Below are positions 10,205-21,699 of a stretch of DNA of 64,000 nt, piece by piece. Under the pieces are notes generated by a model. That model saw nothing but the letters and a program-made list of their open reading frames with translations, did no database searches and was not told where the DNA came from. This DNA comes from Nilaparvata lugens (taxonomy: Eukaryota; Arthropoda; Insecta; Hemiptera; Delphacidae). Position 1 is the first letter of the stretch. Each line of letters starts with the position of its first letter. The position numbers and the translations under genes were made by a program. Where the stretch lies: contig NC_052514.1 of NCBI RefSeq assembly GCF_014356525.2, forward strand, positions 2,376,623 through 2,440,622, written 5' to 3'.

Positions 10205-11990
10205 ATATGTCGTTATTCCTCATTCTCTTTTTCTCTTTCTTTCACTCCTATTCTAATCTTATTCCCTGTCACTATCCACCCTATTCTTCCTCCTATTCCT
10301 CTCTCCATTCATCCTATTCTTCCTACTATTCTCTTTCTCTATCCAACCTATTCCTCCACCTCTTTTTCCTCTCCATATCGGCCTCTCTTTTCCTCTTTCG
10401 CGACTATTCCCTATTCATTTTTCCCTCTTTACCTTCTAATCTTTCTCCTGTTCCCCTCTATTTCTCCCCTATTCTTTCTCCAATTCCTCTCTCTATCACT
10501 CCTATTCTTCACACTATTTTACTCTCCATATCAATCATTCTTTCTCTCTTCTGCGACTGTTTCCTCTTCTTATCCTTACTATTTTTCCCCTATGTCCCTT
10601 TCATTTTTCCTCTTATTCCTCTCTCTATCCATCCTAGTCTTCTTCTCCATCTTTCCTTCACCAGTCGTTTCCATTCTCTCTTTCTTCTGTGACCAATTCC
10701 TCTCCTCATTCTGGCTATTTTTCCTCTCTGTTCCTCTTATTCTTCCTCCCATTCCCCTCTCCATCAATCCTATTATTTCTACTATTCTCCCTCTCTATTC
10801 ATCCTATTCTTCCACCTATTTTTGCTCTCATATCAATCATTCATTCTTTTTTGAGACCGTTTCCTCTTTCATCCTGACTATTTTTCCTCTCTGTCCCTCT
10901 CATTCTTTCTCCTTATTCCCCTCTCTATCGATCCTATTCTTCTTCCTATTTCCTTCTCTATCCATCCTATTCTCCCTCTCAATCTTTCATTCACCTCTCC
11001 TTTCCATTCTCTCTTTCTTTTGCGACCAATTCCTCTTCTTATCCTGGCTATTTTCCCTCTCTGTCTATCTTATTCTACCTTCCATTCCCCTCTTTATCCA
11101 TCCTATTATTTCTACTATTCTCTCTCTCTCTCTATTCATCCTAGTCTTTCATATATTTTTGCTCTTCATATCAATCATTCTTTCTTTTTTGCGACCGTTC
11201 CTTCTTCTTATCCTGGCTATTTTTCCTCTCTGTCCCTTCTATTCTTTCTCTTATTCCTCTCTCTCTATCCATCCTATTCTTCTTCCTATTTCCTTCTCTA
11301 TCCATCTTATTCTTCCTCCCATTTTCCCTCTCCATATCAATCATTCTTTCTCTCTTTTGCGACCGATTCCTCTTCTTATCCTGGCTATTTTTCTTCTCTG
11401 TCCCTTCTATTCTTTCTCCTATTCCTCTCTCTATCAATCCCATTCTTCTTCTCATTCTCTTCTCTATTGCACCTATTCTTCATTCTATTTTCCCTCTCCA
11501 TCTTGTTTATTCTTCTTCACTATTGCCTCTATTTCCTCTTCTTATCCCGACTATTTTTCCTCTTTGTCACTCTTATTCTTTCTCGTATTTCCCTTTCTAT
11601 TCATCCTATTGTACTTCCTATTTCCTTCTCTATCGCCCCTATTCTTCCACCTTTTTTCTCTCTCCAAATCAATCATTTTTCCCTCTTTCTCTACTATTTC
11701 CTCTTCTAATCTCAATTTTTTCTCCTCTCTGTCCATCCTATTCTTCCCCCCATTCCCCTCTCTATCGATCCTACACTTCTTCCTATTTTCTTCTCTATCA
11801 CTCCTATTCTCTCTTTCATTTTCCCTTCCCATCACATCATTCTCCTTCTCTTTTGCGATCATTCCTCTTCTTATACTGCTTATTTTTCCTCTCTATCATT
11901 CCTCTTTCCTCTCTCAAAGACCCTCTCCCCTTTTCTTTTTATTCTCTCTCTCTTCCCCTGCTATTTTCCCTTCTTCCAGTACATTTCGTT
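10205..11990. repeat. Pyrimidine-rich satellite, ~167-bp unit, ~10 copies
   Basis: A landmark (GCGACC or variant, then TTCCTCTTCTTATCCTGGCT) occurs near 10402, 10555, 10691, 10855, 11024, 11193, 11361, 11527, 11692 and 11857. The later spacings are 164-169 bp; the first two are shorter (153 and 136). Within units, CTCTCCATATCAATCATTC also recurs. The plus strand is nearly all C and T. The 478-codon ORF spanning it is a by-product of this composition and has no domain. Confidence 0.9.
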
Positions 11991-12429
11991 GCACTTATGC
12001 CCTTCAAATTCGTCTGTTAACCTCTTGACTAGACACGTGATAAATATCCAAAATGCATCTGCAGCTAAGGGTCCCAGTGTATATGCTTTTGCCAAGAAGT
12101 GTGAATAATTCTATTATGGGGTATGATATATACATGTGGAGGGTATATCGTCTACATACATCATCCAGTTGCCAAAGTCAGTCTTGAGAGGTTTCAGGGT
12201 AGGGATATGAGGTTATATCTATAATATAAGGAACGTACGGGATAGGAAATTCACGAATGACGCATCATCACGTCTCAACTACTCAACTGATTAACTTGAA
12301 ATTTTACGAAAAGATTATTAATTTACCGAGGATGCTTATAGAGCTATTCCACATTGTTCAAGATTTCAGTAGATCAAGTTTTTAGTTCGTCAAGTTCTAA
12401 TCACACCCTTGAGGAGTAGGGGTTACCTT
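11991..12429. other. Unannotated spacer with family R motif
   Basis: No gene. Around 12240-12280 the phrase GGATAGGAAATTCACGAATGA is the reverse complement of sequence at about 52848-52872 and 56268-56290, so a dispersed repeat end (family R) lies here. Confidence 0.45.
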
Positions 12430-12767
12430 CTAAAGTGCGAGATAAATTACTTTTAACATGAAGAGGAGAAACCCATTTCTCCCTCCACAGTTTGTAGCGT
12501 GGACACAGACGGACATCCTGCGCACAAATCAATGCGCCGTGTCATTCTGCTTCATGTTCTTGTGATGAAAACATCTCTGTAACATACACAAACCAATATA
12601 CCTGCTGACCAGTACACTACTTGGAACATTGCCAGCAATAGATGGAGGGGAGTGTTGCCGTGTCGCGTTACAAAGCTCTCTCACTCAAACACAAAAGAAG
12701 GAGAATGCTACGTAGTGGGAGTCTTCGAGAAAGAGCCGTGTTAAAAGTAATTTATCTCGCACTTTAG
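12430..12767. mobile_element. MITE with ~27-bp terminal inverted repeats
   Basis: Left terminus TAAAGTGCGAGATAAATTAC and right terminus GTAATTTATCTCGCACTTTA are inverted repeats extending to about 27 bp. About 280 bp of non-coding sequence lies between them. Confidence 0.85.
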
Positions 12768-13095
12768 TCTTCAATATTTTTTGAATATTGGAACTGATAT
12801 CAGCAAATTGATGGAACCCAGGTTAGTGATGACGGTCGTCTCTTAACACAAAATGGTGGACGAAATGACCAATGACAAGGTGACGATAGAGCTCAGCCAA
12901 TGACAGACCAGATTGAGAAGAGTCGAAAATATGACACAACATGTGCTGCTCTCTATTGAGCTGGATTACAAGTAGAGACAAATCACAAAGTGTTTCCCAA
13001 TCAGGAGAAAGTTGAGAGTGAATATTATTGTACGACATGATATTGTCAAAACCACTAATTTATAAAAAACATCTTGTGATACTTATCTCGGTTGC
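12768..13095. other. Unannotated spacer
   Basis: A 71-codon minus-strand ORF (12823-13038) has an ordinary amino-acid mix but no motif I recognise. Nothing else seen. Confidence 0.4.
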
Positions 13096-13109
13096 CACAC
13101 CATTATCAG

Positions 13110-13275
13110 TATCACTTTTTCTTCTTCATCTTCTTCTACATCTTCTGCTTTTTCTCCTCCTTCTTCTTCTCTTTCTTCTTCTTCTACATCTTCTCCTTCT
13201 CCTTCTTCTCCTCCTCCTTCTCCTCCTCATCCTCCTCCTCCTCATACTCCTCCTCCTCCTCCTCCTCCTCATCAT
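13110..13275. repeat. CTT/CTC microsatellite
   Basis: Pyrimidine-only triplet repeat, TTC first and then CTC/CCT. Confidence 0.9.
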
Positions 13276-13576
13276 CCTTCATCATTCTATTCCTTTCTTT
13301 AGTTCTTCCACTTCTTATATAAATTGAAAGCCAACCCAGCTAGGATATTAATTATATGATTATTATATTCCTTTCTTCTTCTTCATCTTATCCATCATTT
13401 TATTTTTCTCCTTGATTCTTCCACTTTTCCAACAAATTGAAAGCCACCTCAGCTAGGATATTACAAAACTTACCCTCTAAAACCTGCTGAGCCATTATCA
13501 CAAACTTCATAATGAGTCGTAAGAACAACTGTGGCTGTTTAGGATTTATAGCCGAATGACCATGCCTTAGCAGTGC

Positions 13577-14149
<573 letters not shown>

Positions 14150-14236
14150 ACCCAGAAGCCAGTGTTAGGCGGAGAATGGGCATCGCTGTTGTCCCATCTT
14201 TCTCTACTGCCATTATAACGTGAACATCACCATAGT
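14150..14236 (+). mobile_element. Family M MITE, 3' end only
   Basis: Ends with the family M right terminus (ACTGCCATTATAACGTG, then CATAG), preceded by the GGCGGAGAATGGGCATCGC-type subterminal phrase. The left part is absent. Confidence 0.75.
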
Positions 14237-14625
14237 CATACATGTCATGTAGTCATGTATTGGTATCCATATACCGATTGTTTCAGTGACGTCATAATTC
14301 TGTACCTCACTATAGTCATGTATCTTGTAGTTATATATCAGTTTCCAGATACCAATTGTATTAGTGACGTCATAATTGTGACGTCACACAATCTGTGTAT
14401 GTGGGATTGACAGATGACCGGGTGGGATTTAGTGGGGCTGGAAGCGATAACCCACCCAATCTCCATAATCCGGCAACCCACACAATCTCTATTATCCGCC
14501 AATTTTATGCTTCAATACACCGAACTACATTGCTAGTCATTATCAGTTCCGACACTCCCTGTTGACTGGTTCATGAAAATGTGATTGAAGAGAGAGATTG
14601 ATTGATTTGCTATCTTTATTTAAAG
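14237..14625. other. Short tandem phrases, no gene
   Basis: TAGTCATGTA(T) and a GTGACGTCATAATT phrase recur at 14283-14300 and 14363-14380. A local duplication of about 80 bp is likely. No coding sequence. Confidence 0.5.
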
Positions 14626-14685
14626 CCTAGGAGGGCGAAGTTAGGGCGCAACCGGCCCTCTCTTACACTAAAGTTAACTCTTAAG
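14626..14685 (+). repeat. Family C short repeat
   Basis: Matches 6691-6745 and 52311-52366: CCTAGGAGGGCGAAGTTAGG then GGCCCTCTCTTACACT. Confidence 0.75.
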
Positions 14686-14691
14686 GTGCGT

Positions 14692-14857
14692 ACAGATGTA
14701 CGCGCCGCGAACATGAGCAATTCACGTTCAATCAGCTGATGCCAAGCTTTTTATATCTGTATCTTACTGTTTCTGTAAAAATACAGATATAGTCAGCTGA
14801 TTAAAAGTGAATTGCTCATGTTCGCGGCGCTTATAATTATCTGTACGCACCTCTACA
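14692..14857. mobile_element. Short MITE with ~58-bp inverted repeats
   Basis: Left AAGGTGCGTACAGATGTACG and right ATTATCTGTACGCACCT are complementary. The arms run inward through GCCGCGAACATGAGCAATTC to CAGCTGAT, leaving a central spacer of about 45 bp. The whole element could fold into one hairpin. Confidence 0.85.
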
Positions 14858-14968
14858 CTTAACCAGAGAAAACTTCTATAAGTTTGTTTATTCTAAGATT
14901 GTTTTATTACATGACTTACCCCTTACTGAAGTCATGTATCTTAAAAAGAGGGAGAAGTATAAGTCTAC

Positions 14969-15147
14969 GCACACACCAGTTAGTCAAGAAAAGATAAGAC
15001 ACGTTTAGTCACAATACTTCACATGGCTGCTTATGAAGACATGTCTAATTGCAATGACTAATCGGTGTGTGCTGCTTCATAAGCAACTATGTCAAGTATT
15101 GTGACTAATCGTGACTAGTCTTTGTCTTCACTAACTAGGGTGTGTGC
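14969..15147. mobile_element. Fold-back element, ~70-bp arms
   Basis: GCACACACC at the left and GGTGTGTGC at the right start inverted arms that continue through AGTCACAATACTT(G/C)ACAT to CTTATGAAG. About 35 bp separates the arms. It is distinct in sequence from the MITE just upstream. Confidence 0.85.
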
Positions 15148-15187
15148 CCACCCTAAGAACGGAACAAGGATGAAACTAGTATAAAAC

Positions 15188-16363
15188 TATAGTGAGGTCC
15201 ACGTTGTAATGGCAGTAATATTGATGAACATTGGTGTTGCTATCCTTATCTATCATTCGACTAATCAGATAGGTCTATCCTTTTGTAGCTCTGTAACGTT
15301 GCCAAACCGTTATTTGAGAATTAAGAAATATAATTAATTAACAAAATGTTTGATATAGTTTATTGAAATGTGCTTACCTTAATCAACCATAAAAATTTAT
15401 TCCCTTGACGAATAGAGTTTAATTAATCATTTTAAACAAGAATGAACTGTCAATTATTCTTAAATATGAATTCATATTAGCTATTGCATTTGACCTGGAA
15501 GCAATATTTACATTATCTATATATATATAAAAGCGAAGTGGCACTCACTCACTGACTGACTGACTGACTCACTCACTCACTCACTGGTAGAACCAAAAAT
15601 CCACCGGACTAAAAACGTTCAAATTTGGTAGGTATCTTCAGTTGGCCCTTTAGAGGCGCACTAAGAATCTTTGGTAATATTTTAACTCTAAGGGTGGTTT
15701 TTAAGGGTTTAAAGTTCGTCTTCTAACATGTATATTCTTCTTATTCCTTAATTATAATTGAAACAAGTCCATACCATATGTTAATATGAAACTATAATCT
15801 AGAGAGAGTACCTCTTCGAAACAGTTGTTAACTGGTAACTAAAAATTTTCTCAGGTTGGCATTAAGTTGAGTTGCTTTGTTAGGTTGGCACCAAGTTGAA
15901 GATTGAAATGCATTTATCGCGGAAAAATTGATTGGGCACTGCTACTTCAATAAGAGCTACTCGCTTCGCTCGCCATATCCGTTTAGCCAGACGTTTAGTT
16001 TGGACCCCCGACTGGATCATAATAACATGATAAAAAGGCTCAAATGAAAAATGATCGCATTCTTAGACGATCCAGTCGGGGGTCCAGGGGGCGGAGCGCC
16101 CTGGCTAGACGGATATGGCGAGCGAAGCGAGCCTGACTGCTAGTAGTTTATATATACAATGTTTATATAGTTTTTATTATTGTTCAGATCTCAATTTAAT
16201 TTATAGTTGACGTTTTCAATTTTTTATTGTCTATACTTAAAGGAATAAAATATATTATTTCAGGTATAAGCTATTCTCTATAGAAAGCATTGGCAAGGCA
16301 GAGAATCGGCAACACTGTTCACCTATCTTTCTCCACTGTCATCAAAACGTGGATCACTCTATA
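15188..16363 (+). mobile_element. Family M MITE, interrupted by a Helitron
   Basis: Left end TATAGTGAGGTCCACGTT and right end AACGTGGATCACTCTATA are inverted, with TA at both edges as in Tc1/mariner-type MITEs. A 628-bp Helitron occupies 15516-16143; without it the element is about 548 bp. It shares the GTTGCTATCCTT and GATCGGCAAC-type interior with the copies at 18731 and 63278. Confidence 0.8.
15516..16143 (+). mobile_element. Non-autonomous Helitron
   Basis: The 5' end is TCTATATATATATAAAAGCG and the 3' end is a GC-rich hairpin (GGCGAGCGAAGCGAGCC) a few bases before CTAG. Flanking bases are A at the left and T at the right, as Helitron insertion predicts. No Rep/helicase ORF is present. 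The 5' part holds a run of (ACTC/ACTG) tetramers. The 3' part holds a large inverted repeat (about 60-bp arms around 15958-16020 and 16069-16132) that repeats the terminal hairpin. The second copy is at 56928-57608 on the minus strand. Confidence 0.85.
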
Positions 16364-17192
16364 GAGGCGATTTTATTTTAATCTCAATAAATCCAAGCAT
16401 TGTTAAATACAACACAACCACAGCATCCTCCAAATAAATCCAACAGTTTAAGAGTCGATCCTCCCTCCCTGCTTTCAAGGATCACATCTGGTTAATCTGA
16501 CTCAATTGTTAACTGAAGAGGCCTGGTGTACACTGGCAGACCTGCCTTACACTTCCAAGGCCCAGTACACACTATTAAGGCCTGCTTCACATTACACGTC
16601 TCACTCGACATACAAAATGATGACAAGTTGTGTAGGGGGTCTTTTTACCCTTCCTTTCTCCCCAGGGTATATACTGTGATACTATATATCAGGTAGACCA
16701 CACTACTAATATACTGGATGTGGTGAACGGTGTATGAAACACTGGATATTATGTTCCACTTATAATCCTATAACGGGATTCACGTTATAAAGTTAGTCAA
16801 AATGATAGGATGGCAGAGTTGTCAATTTTCTGTTTCCACCGCCTCCTACAGTAGAAGACGAGAAATTAACACGAAAGATATGAGTATAGGGAGAAATAGT
16901 ATCTTATGTAACAAGGACGGGAAGGGGCCTTTTGCAGGCGAGAATGATGTTTCTAGTCGAGGCGTTAGCCGAGACTAGAATTTCATTTGAGCACGGCAAA
17001 AGACATTCATGTCAAAGTAACGTACACAATTGTTATAATAATCTAAAGAAGAAAAATTGAGAAATAGAAAACATTACCTGCTTGTGCCGACGTTACTACA
17101 TGCATTCTAACCTTGTTTACAAATTCCGAATCACGAATTTTGTGGAAGTTGACATAACTTCACCCTGGAGCATTAGAGGTGGTTTTTTGTAG
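16364..17192. other. Unannotated spacer
   Basis: No gene. Near 16952-16976 a short hairpin (CTAGTC...GACTAG) flanks GAGGCGTTAGCCGAG, which recalls the centre of family A. Confidence 0.4.
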
Positions 17193-17790
17193 CAAGGTCT
17201 ATAAATACAGGTCATGACACAATCCCGTGATGCATTGCAAAATCGCCATTTTATGGGGTTCAAGTTCACCAATTTTCAAATTTATCAGCTGTTATCATTA
17301 TGGATTGAACAACATGATGTGTTATTTTGTTATATTGTTCAAGGGATATTGCTTGGCTTTGAATTGTAAAATAAATTGTTCCGACAGAATAATAATGAAT
17401 TAGATTCCAACAAGGAACTGAATTGTTGATTTTTAGATTTAATTGATTGGGAACTTGAAACTCTTTTTGAAATTGGCCTCCCATATTTCTTTCTTGTCTC
17501 AATGCCTTTTGAATCATAATCCTTGATTTACAAGAACAAGAACAATTTTTAATAATGAATAAATAGATAATTTATTATTAGAAGAAGCATCATTATTGAA
17601 ATTTCATTAATAAAAAATTGAAAGCCTGAATTTACATATTATCTGAACTAGAATATTGTTTTTAAAATATATAGTTTTGTTACGAGCAAATTGAATTAGA
17701 TTGGATATTCAAATGTACTGCCATAAAGACCCCATGAAATGGCCGCTCCGTAAGGAACATGAGTGTCATGACCTGCATTTATAGACCTTG
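17193..17790. mobile_element. Inverted-repeat element, ~600 bp
   Basis: The termini CAAGGTCTATAAATACAGG and CCTGCATTTATAGACCTTG are inverted, with TCATGACAC continuing inward. A weaker match then runs to CCATTTTATGGGG. The interior is AT-rich. An 83-codon minus-strand ORF inside has no recognised motif. Confidence 0.8.
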
Positions 17791-18023
17791 TTTTGTAGCT
17801 GTTTTGTTGTTCCTATATTGGAACTAGGAAACATACTCGACTGTAAAGAAAACATATGGTTTCATCACAGTAGAGTATGCTGTAATGAGAATCATATGTT
17901 TATTTGATCTGCAAATAGCTGTTTACCGGATTGATTTCATGCGTGGAAAACAGCTGAAATTGAATGACTATGACAAAAATAATTTTGAAAAATGAGGATG
18001 AGAGATGAAAACTAAACTAAGGC
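17791..18023. other. Unannotated spacer
   Basis: Nothing recognised. Confidence 0.4.
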
Positions 18024-18157
18024 CCAGTTGCACAACAGCCGGTTGAATTTTAACCATGATTAATTTCACGTGAACCAATCAGAGAAAGCGTCTTGAAAAG
18101 ACGGCTTATCTGATTGGTTCTCGTGAAATTAATCACGGTTAAAATTTGTGCAGCCGG
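18024..18157. mobile_element. Short palindromic MITE
   Basis: Starts GGCCCAGTTGCACAACAGCC and ends near TTTGTGCAGCCGG. The arms share TTTTAACCATGATTAATTTC in inverted form, with ACCAATCAGA on both sides of a short loop. The arrangement resembles short MITEs seen in many insects. Confidence 0.8.
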
Positions 18158-18160
18158 CAC

Positions 18161-18730
18161 TAACCCTTTAAAAATCTCAAAGTATGACATGTGTCAATTC
18201 CACTTCTAGTGTGAAAAAATTCTCAAAAATCGATTCCCTTCCGCCCTTGAAATGTTCCGCTCTTCAAAAAATGTTCTGTCACCCCTAAAATCAATTCAAA
18301 AGTACTCTTCAACCCCCAACCCCAAAATCAATCTCAAAAGAATTCTCCCCTACTCAAAAATCAATCTACCACCAAGTATCAATCCCTTCAAGTTCATTGA
18401 ACCTCTATTCTTTAGAGTATCATTATACGGTAGTGAGATTAACCCCGTACGCTGAAAGCAAGACGACAGGCAACCTCTGTGATTTGGGCTTGGGAGGGTT
18501 GATAGAGACAGTGAATAGGGAACCACACAGGTATGATAGAGAGAGATGAGGAGGACTTAGCTATTCATGAATGGGGAAAATCTATTCTTAATAGTTTTTG
18601 GCTAACCCTTACACTTCATTCATGCTATAAATTAGTCAGACATTGTTGGATTTCAATGGGGACTCGAAACCTCGTACAATTCTTGTGCATCTGTTACTAT
18701 AGTTTCACTATCTTATTGGATCTAGAATAT
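18161..18730. other. Unannotated spacer
   Basis: No gene. ORFs at 18252-18455 and 18533-18814 lack any recognisable domain, and the second runs into a MITE. Confidence 0.45.
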
Positions 18731-19434
18731 TTTGGGATGAGATCCACGTATAATGGCAGTGTTTTATTAGCAATGGTATTGCTATCCTTGTCTATCATTC
18801 AACAAAGCGGATAGCGCTATCTCTATCTTGCTTTGCTCTGTTGCCAGATTGTCTTTTAACAATGTAGAATTGATCATTAATTGATCAATATCATATGATC
18901 ATATATGTTTTGATGTTTACATGAGTTTGTGGATTTGAGTGAAATTTTCAATATTTTTTGCAATTGTGAAGGAAGAGTTTTGTTTGGATTCGTATTTGGA
19001 AATTGATCAATCAAATAAATTCAAAATTGTAGTAGATACATTTTTTGGACTCAAAATTGTGTACGAATTATCATTTAAGTTACGTAAGTAGCATAACCTT
19101 TAGACTGTGTATTCCAAATTAAGGTTTGAAGCAGTTTTGGGCAAATGTCTGTTGTTTTCACCTGAATTGTATTTGCATATGAATAAATAAATAAATAATA
19201 AATAATAAATAATTAATTGAAAAAATATTTCATATTAATTATGAAATTATTAAAAAATATAACTTCTCCTTAATAAAATATAATTGATTATTTTTAACGA
19301 GAGTGAACCGTTAATATTACATCAATAAGTCTGTATCAGCTACCGTCTATAGAAGGCATTGACATTGACAGAGGATCAGCAACGTTGATCTCCTATCTTT
19401 CTCCACTGCCATCATAACGTGGACCTTATCATAG
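18731..19434 (+). mobile_element. Family M MITE, ~700-bp copy
   Basis: Left end GATGAGATCCACGTATAATG and right end CATCATAACGTGGACCTTATC match the family termini with a few changes. It shares the GCTATCCTTGTCTATCATTC and GTATCAGCTACCGTCTATAG interior with 63278-63652, but has an AT-rich insertion of about 330 bp. Non-coding. Confidence 0.85.
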
Positions 19435-19591
19435 TAACATTACATGTTCTTAACAGCCACCTGTTCTTTTTCTAATAGAAGAAGGGTTCACAAACTTTTA
19501 AAACGATCGTAGTGAGTTCCTACTTAGATATTTGAGATTTGATTCTCAAGTTGTATGATGCATACTTGAGCCACCAGCCTTATGGTGTATT
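19435..19591. other. Spacer
   Basis: Short unannotated sequence between two family M pieces. Confidence 0.4.
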
Positions 19592-19670
19592 TATAGTGAG
19601 GTCCACGTTATAATGGCAGTGGAGAAAGATAGGTGAACAGCGTTGCCGATTCTCTGCCTAGCCACTGCTT
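19592..19670 (-). mobile_element. Family M MITE end, reverse orientation
   Basis: TATAGTGAGGTCCACGTT is followed by GGAGAAAGATAGGTGAACAG and CTCTGCCT, which is the reverse complement of the family's right-end region. Only about 80 bp is present. Confidence 0.75.
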
Positions 19671-19799
19671 CTAACTGATTTTTAAGGTGGATTTTTCCAG
19701 GGAACAAGCAGTGATGGCTGTGGATTTATTGTCATTTTCTGCCTTTATATAATAATATCAGGGCGCCGAGCTTTGCTTGTTATTTATTTATTGATAAAC

Positions 19800-21112
19800 A
19801 GAACACACTTTTTCAAAATGATTGGGGGAGGATTAACAGGCACAGCCCACAACTGTTTCTTCCCCGAATTTTGAGTTATACACTATAATCAATCCAAGAA
19901 GTGGGTTTTGTTTCATACAGGTCCAATTGTCAGTCCAAACATTTGAAAACAGAAAAGTTCCAATTTAGATTGTTTACAAACCAAATTGAATAACAAAATA
20001 ACACTCACTAATCACCTAAAACTGTAAAATAATGATCAACTTTGAAAATTATGATATACTCTAGTTTAGAAGGAATATCATGTCATGTCAACAAATCAGA
20101 TTATTTTGATCAAGTCGATTGAAATGTCTAGATAATATTTCTTGTGATCGATTACTCAGCTGAACATAATTCTGTCTCTCTCCCACACAGGCACACGCAT
20201 CTTCTGTTATCGACAGACGACAAAATTAGCATCTGTTTTTTCAATGATGATTAGATTATTATCCATTTCATGTCCTTCAGCGAGTTTTCCCAGGGATGAG
20301 ACCTGGTGCCATCAAATTTCTATATCATAAACCTACTTTGTCCAAAAATTTCGTGAGAATCGTAAGAGCCGTTTTCGAGATCCGGTGGACATATAAATAA
20401 CCAATATCGGGTGACCGAGCTTCGCTCTGGAGTGTAAAAGCATAGAAAATTTGTAACGATAGATTGAATTTAGACCTATAGTTTATAATTATATATTCAT
20501 TTTCTCAGTCGTTCAATTATTTTTACAGTTATATGAGGAGGCACAACAGGCTTATGCCCAAAACTGTCCCTTTTCAAATTTATACTACAGTCCAAATCAA
20601 AATCTAGGCTAAACTCGTTCTATCACTCACTCATCAAAATAACAGTTTATTCATACTTCAAAAAACAAACACTTCATCAATTACAAATAGATTTACTATG
20701 AATTCGATTTAGAATGATATACTATGTTTGCTTCAATATTTGTTGATATAAAATGTACTATTCTGCACTAACAGCATCTAGTTACTATTTTCGACTTTCT
20801 GAAGTGAACATGTTTTATAAAAAAAGAGAAATAAACGAAAATGAGTTTTTCTTGCTGAATTATTCTGCTCGTGAGATCAGCTGAGGAATAACCCACACAT
20901 GCACTCGTTCACTCACTTCCATTACGGTATCGACAGACGACAAAATTTCCAGCTGTTTTTCCAAGGACATATTCATCCTTTCAATGTCCTTCAGCAAGTT
21001 ATCCCAGGGTTGAAACCTAGTGCGATTAAATTTTCATATCATAAACCTACTTTGTTCAAAATTTCGTGAGAATCGTTAGAGCCGTTTTCGAGATCCGGTC
21101 ACATAAAGATAT
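19800..21112 (+). repeat. Diverged ~700-bp tandem duplication
   Basis: The unit from about 19823 (GGGGGAGGATTAACAGGCAC) recurs from about 20530 (TGAGGAGGCACAACAGGCTT). Both units contain ATCGACAGACGACAAAATT, then TATATCATAAACCTACTTTG or close, then TTTCGTGAGAATCGT and CGTTTTCGAGATCCGG, at offsets near 700-715 bp. It may be two copies of one retroelement 3' region in tandem. No ORF recognised. Confidence 0.7.
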
Positions 21113-21245
21113 AAATATAAACATAAACATCATGTTTTTGGACTCAGAGGACCTTGAAACGTATCTTGAAAACTTGAAATTAGGGTACCTTAATTTTTTT
21201 TGGAAAGAAATACTTCCCTTACCTATGGTAATAGGGCAAGGAAAG
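21113..21245 (-). repeat. Family T fragment
   Basis: The reverse complement matches 54275-54405: CCTTACCTATGGTAATAGGG, GGTACC(T/C)(T/C)AAT and GACC(T/A)TGAAACGT landmarks are shared. Confidence 0.75.
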
Positions 21246-21699
21246 TAAAAACATCTAAACAGAAATTGCTCGTTCAATAGTATAGGATATAATAATAATC
21301 ATATCAATAAACAAATATAAATATATACAGAAATTTCTCGCCTAATATAATAGGATAGATATAGATTTGTTCAAGAATCTGGAATTCGGAGGAATAAACA
21401 ATACCAGAAACCTCTCAACTTAATGCACAATATTGAACCCAGTATGGAACGAAGAACATGTGCCAATATTTCGCCACAATTATTCGAAATTCTCAATTTT
21501 CCAAATCAAAGCCCGTTCTACACTGAGATACACTGCAGAGCTATCAGCATTGGTGAAATGGGCAGCATTGATGATGCTTATAAGGAATTCTGACAATTTA
21601 AAGTGAGTCTAACTGTACCTCTAATTGCTTTTAGCCCTCGGGTCCCATGCAGCGCGTGCTTACAATAATAAAAATGCAAATATCATCCCTGAATCCCAC
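21246..21699. other. Unannotated spacer
   Basis: No gene. The recurrent short motif is present at about 21547-21617 (ATAAGGAATTCTGACAATTT). Confidence 0.45.

Noticed and set aside
10592..12028. 478-codon Ser/Leu/Phe/Pro-rich ORF
   Set aside because: It spans a pyrimidine-only satellite in which stop codons are rare by composition; overlapping frames are open as well and the unit length is not a multiple of three throughout.
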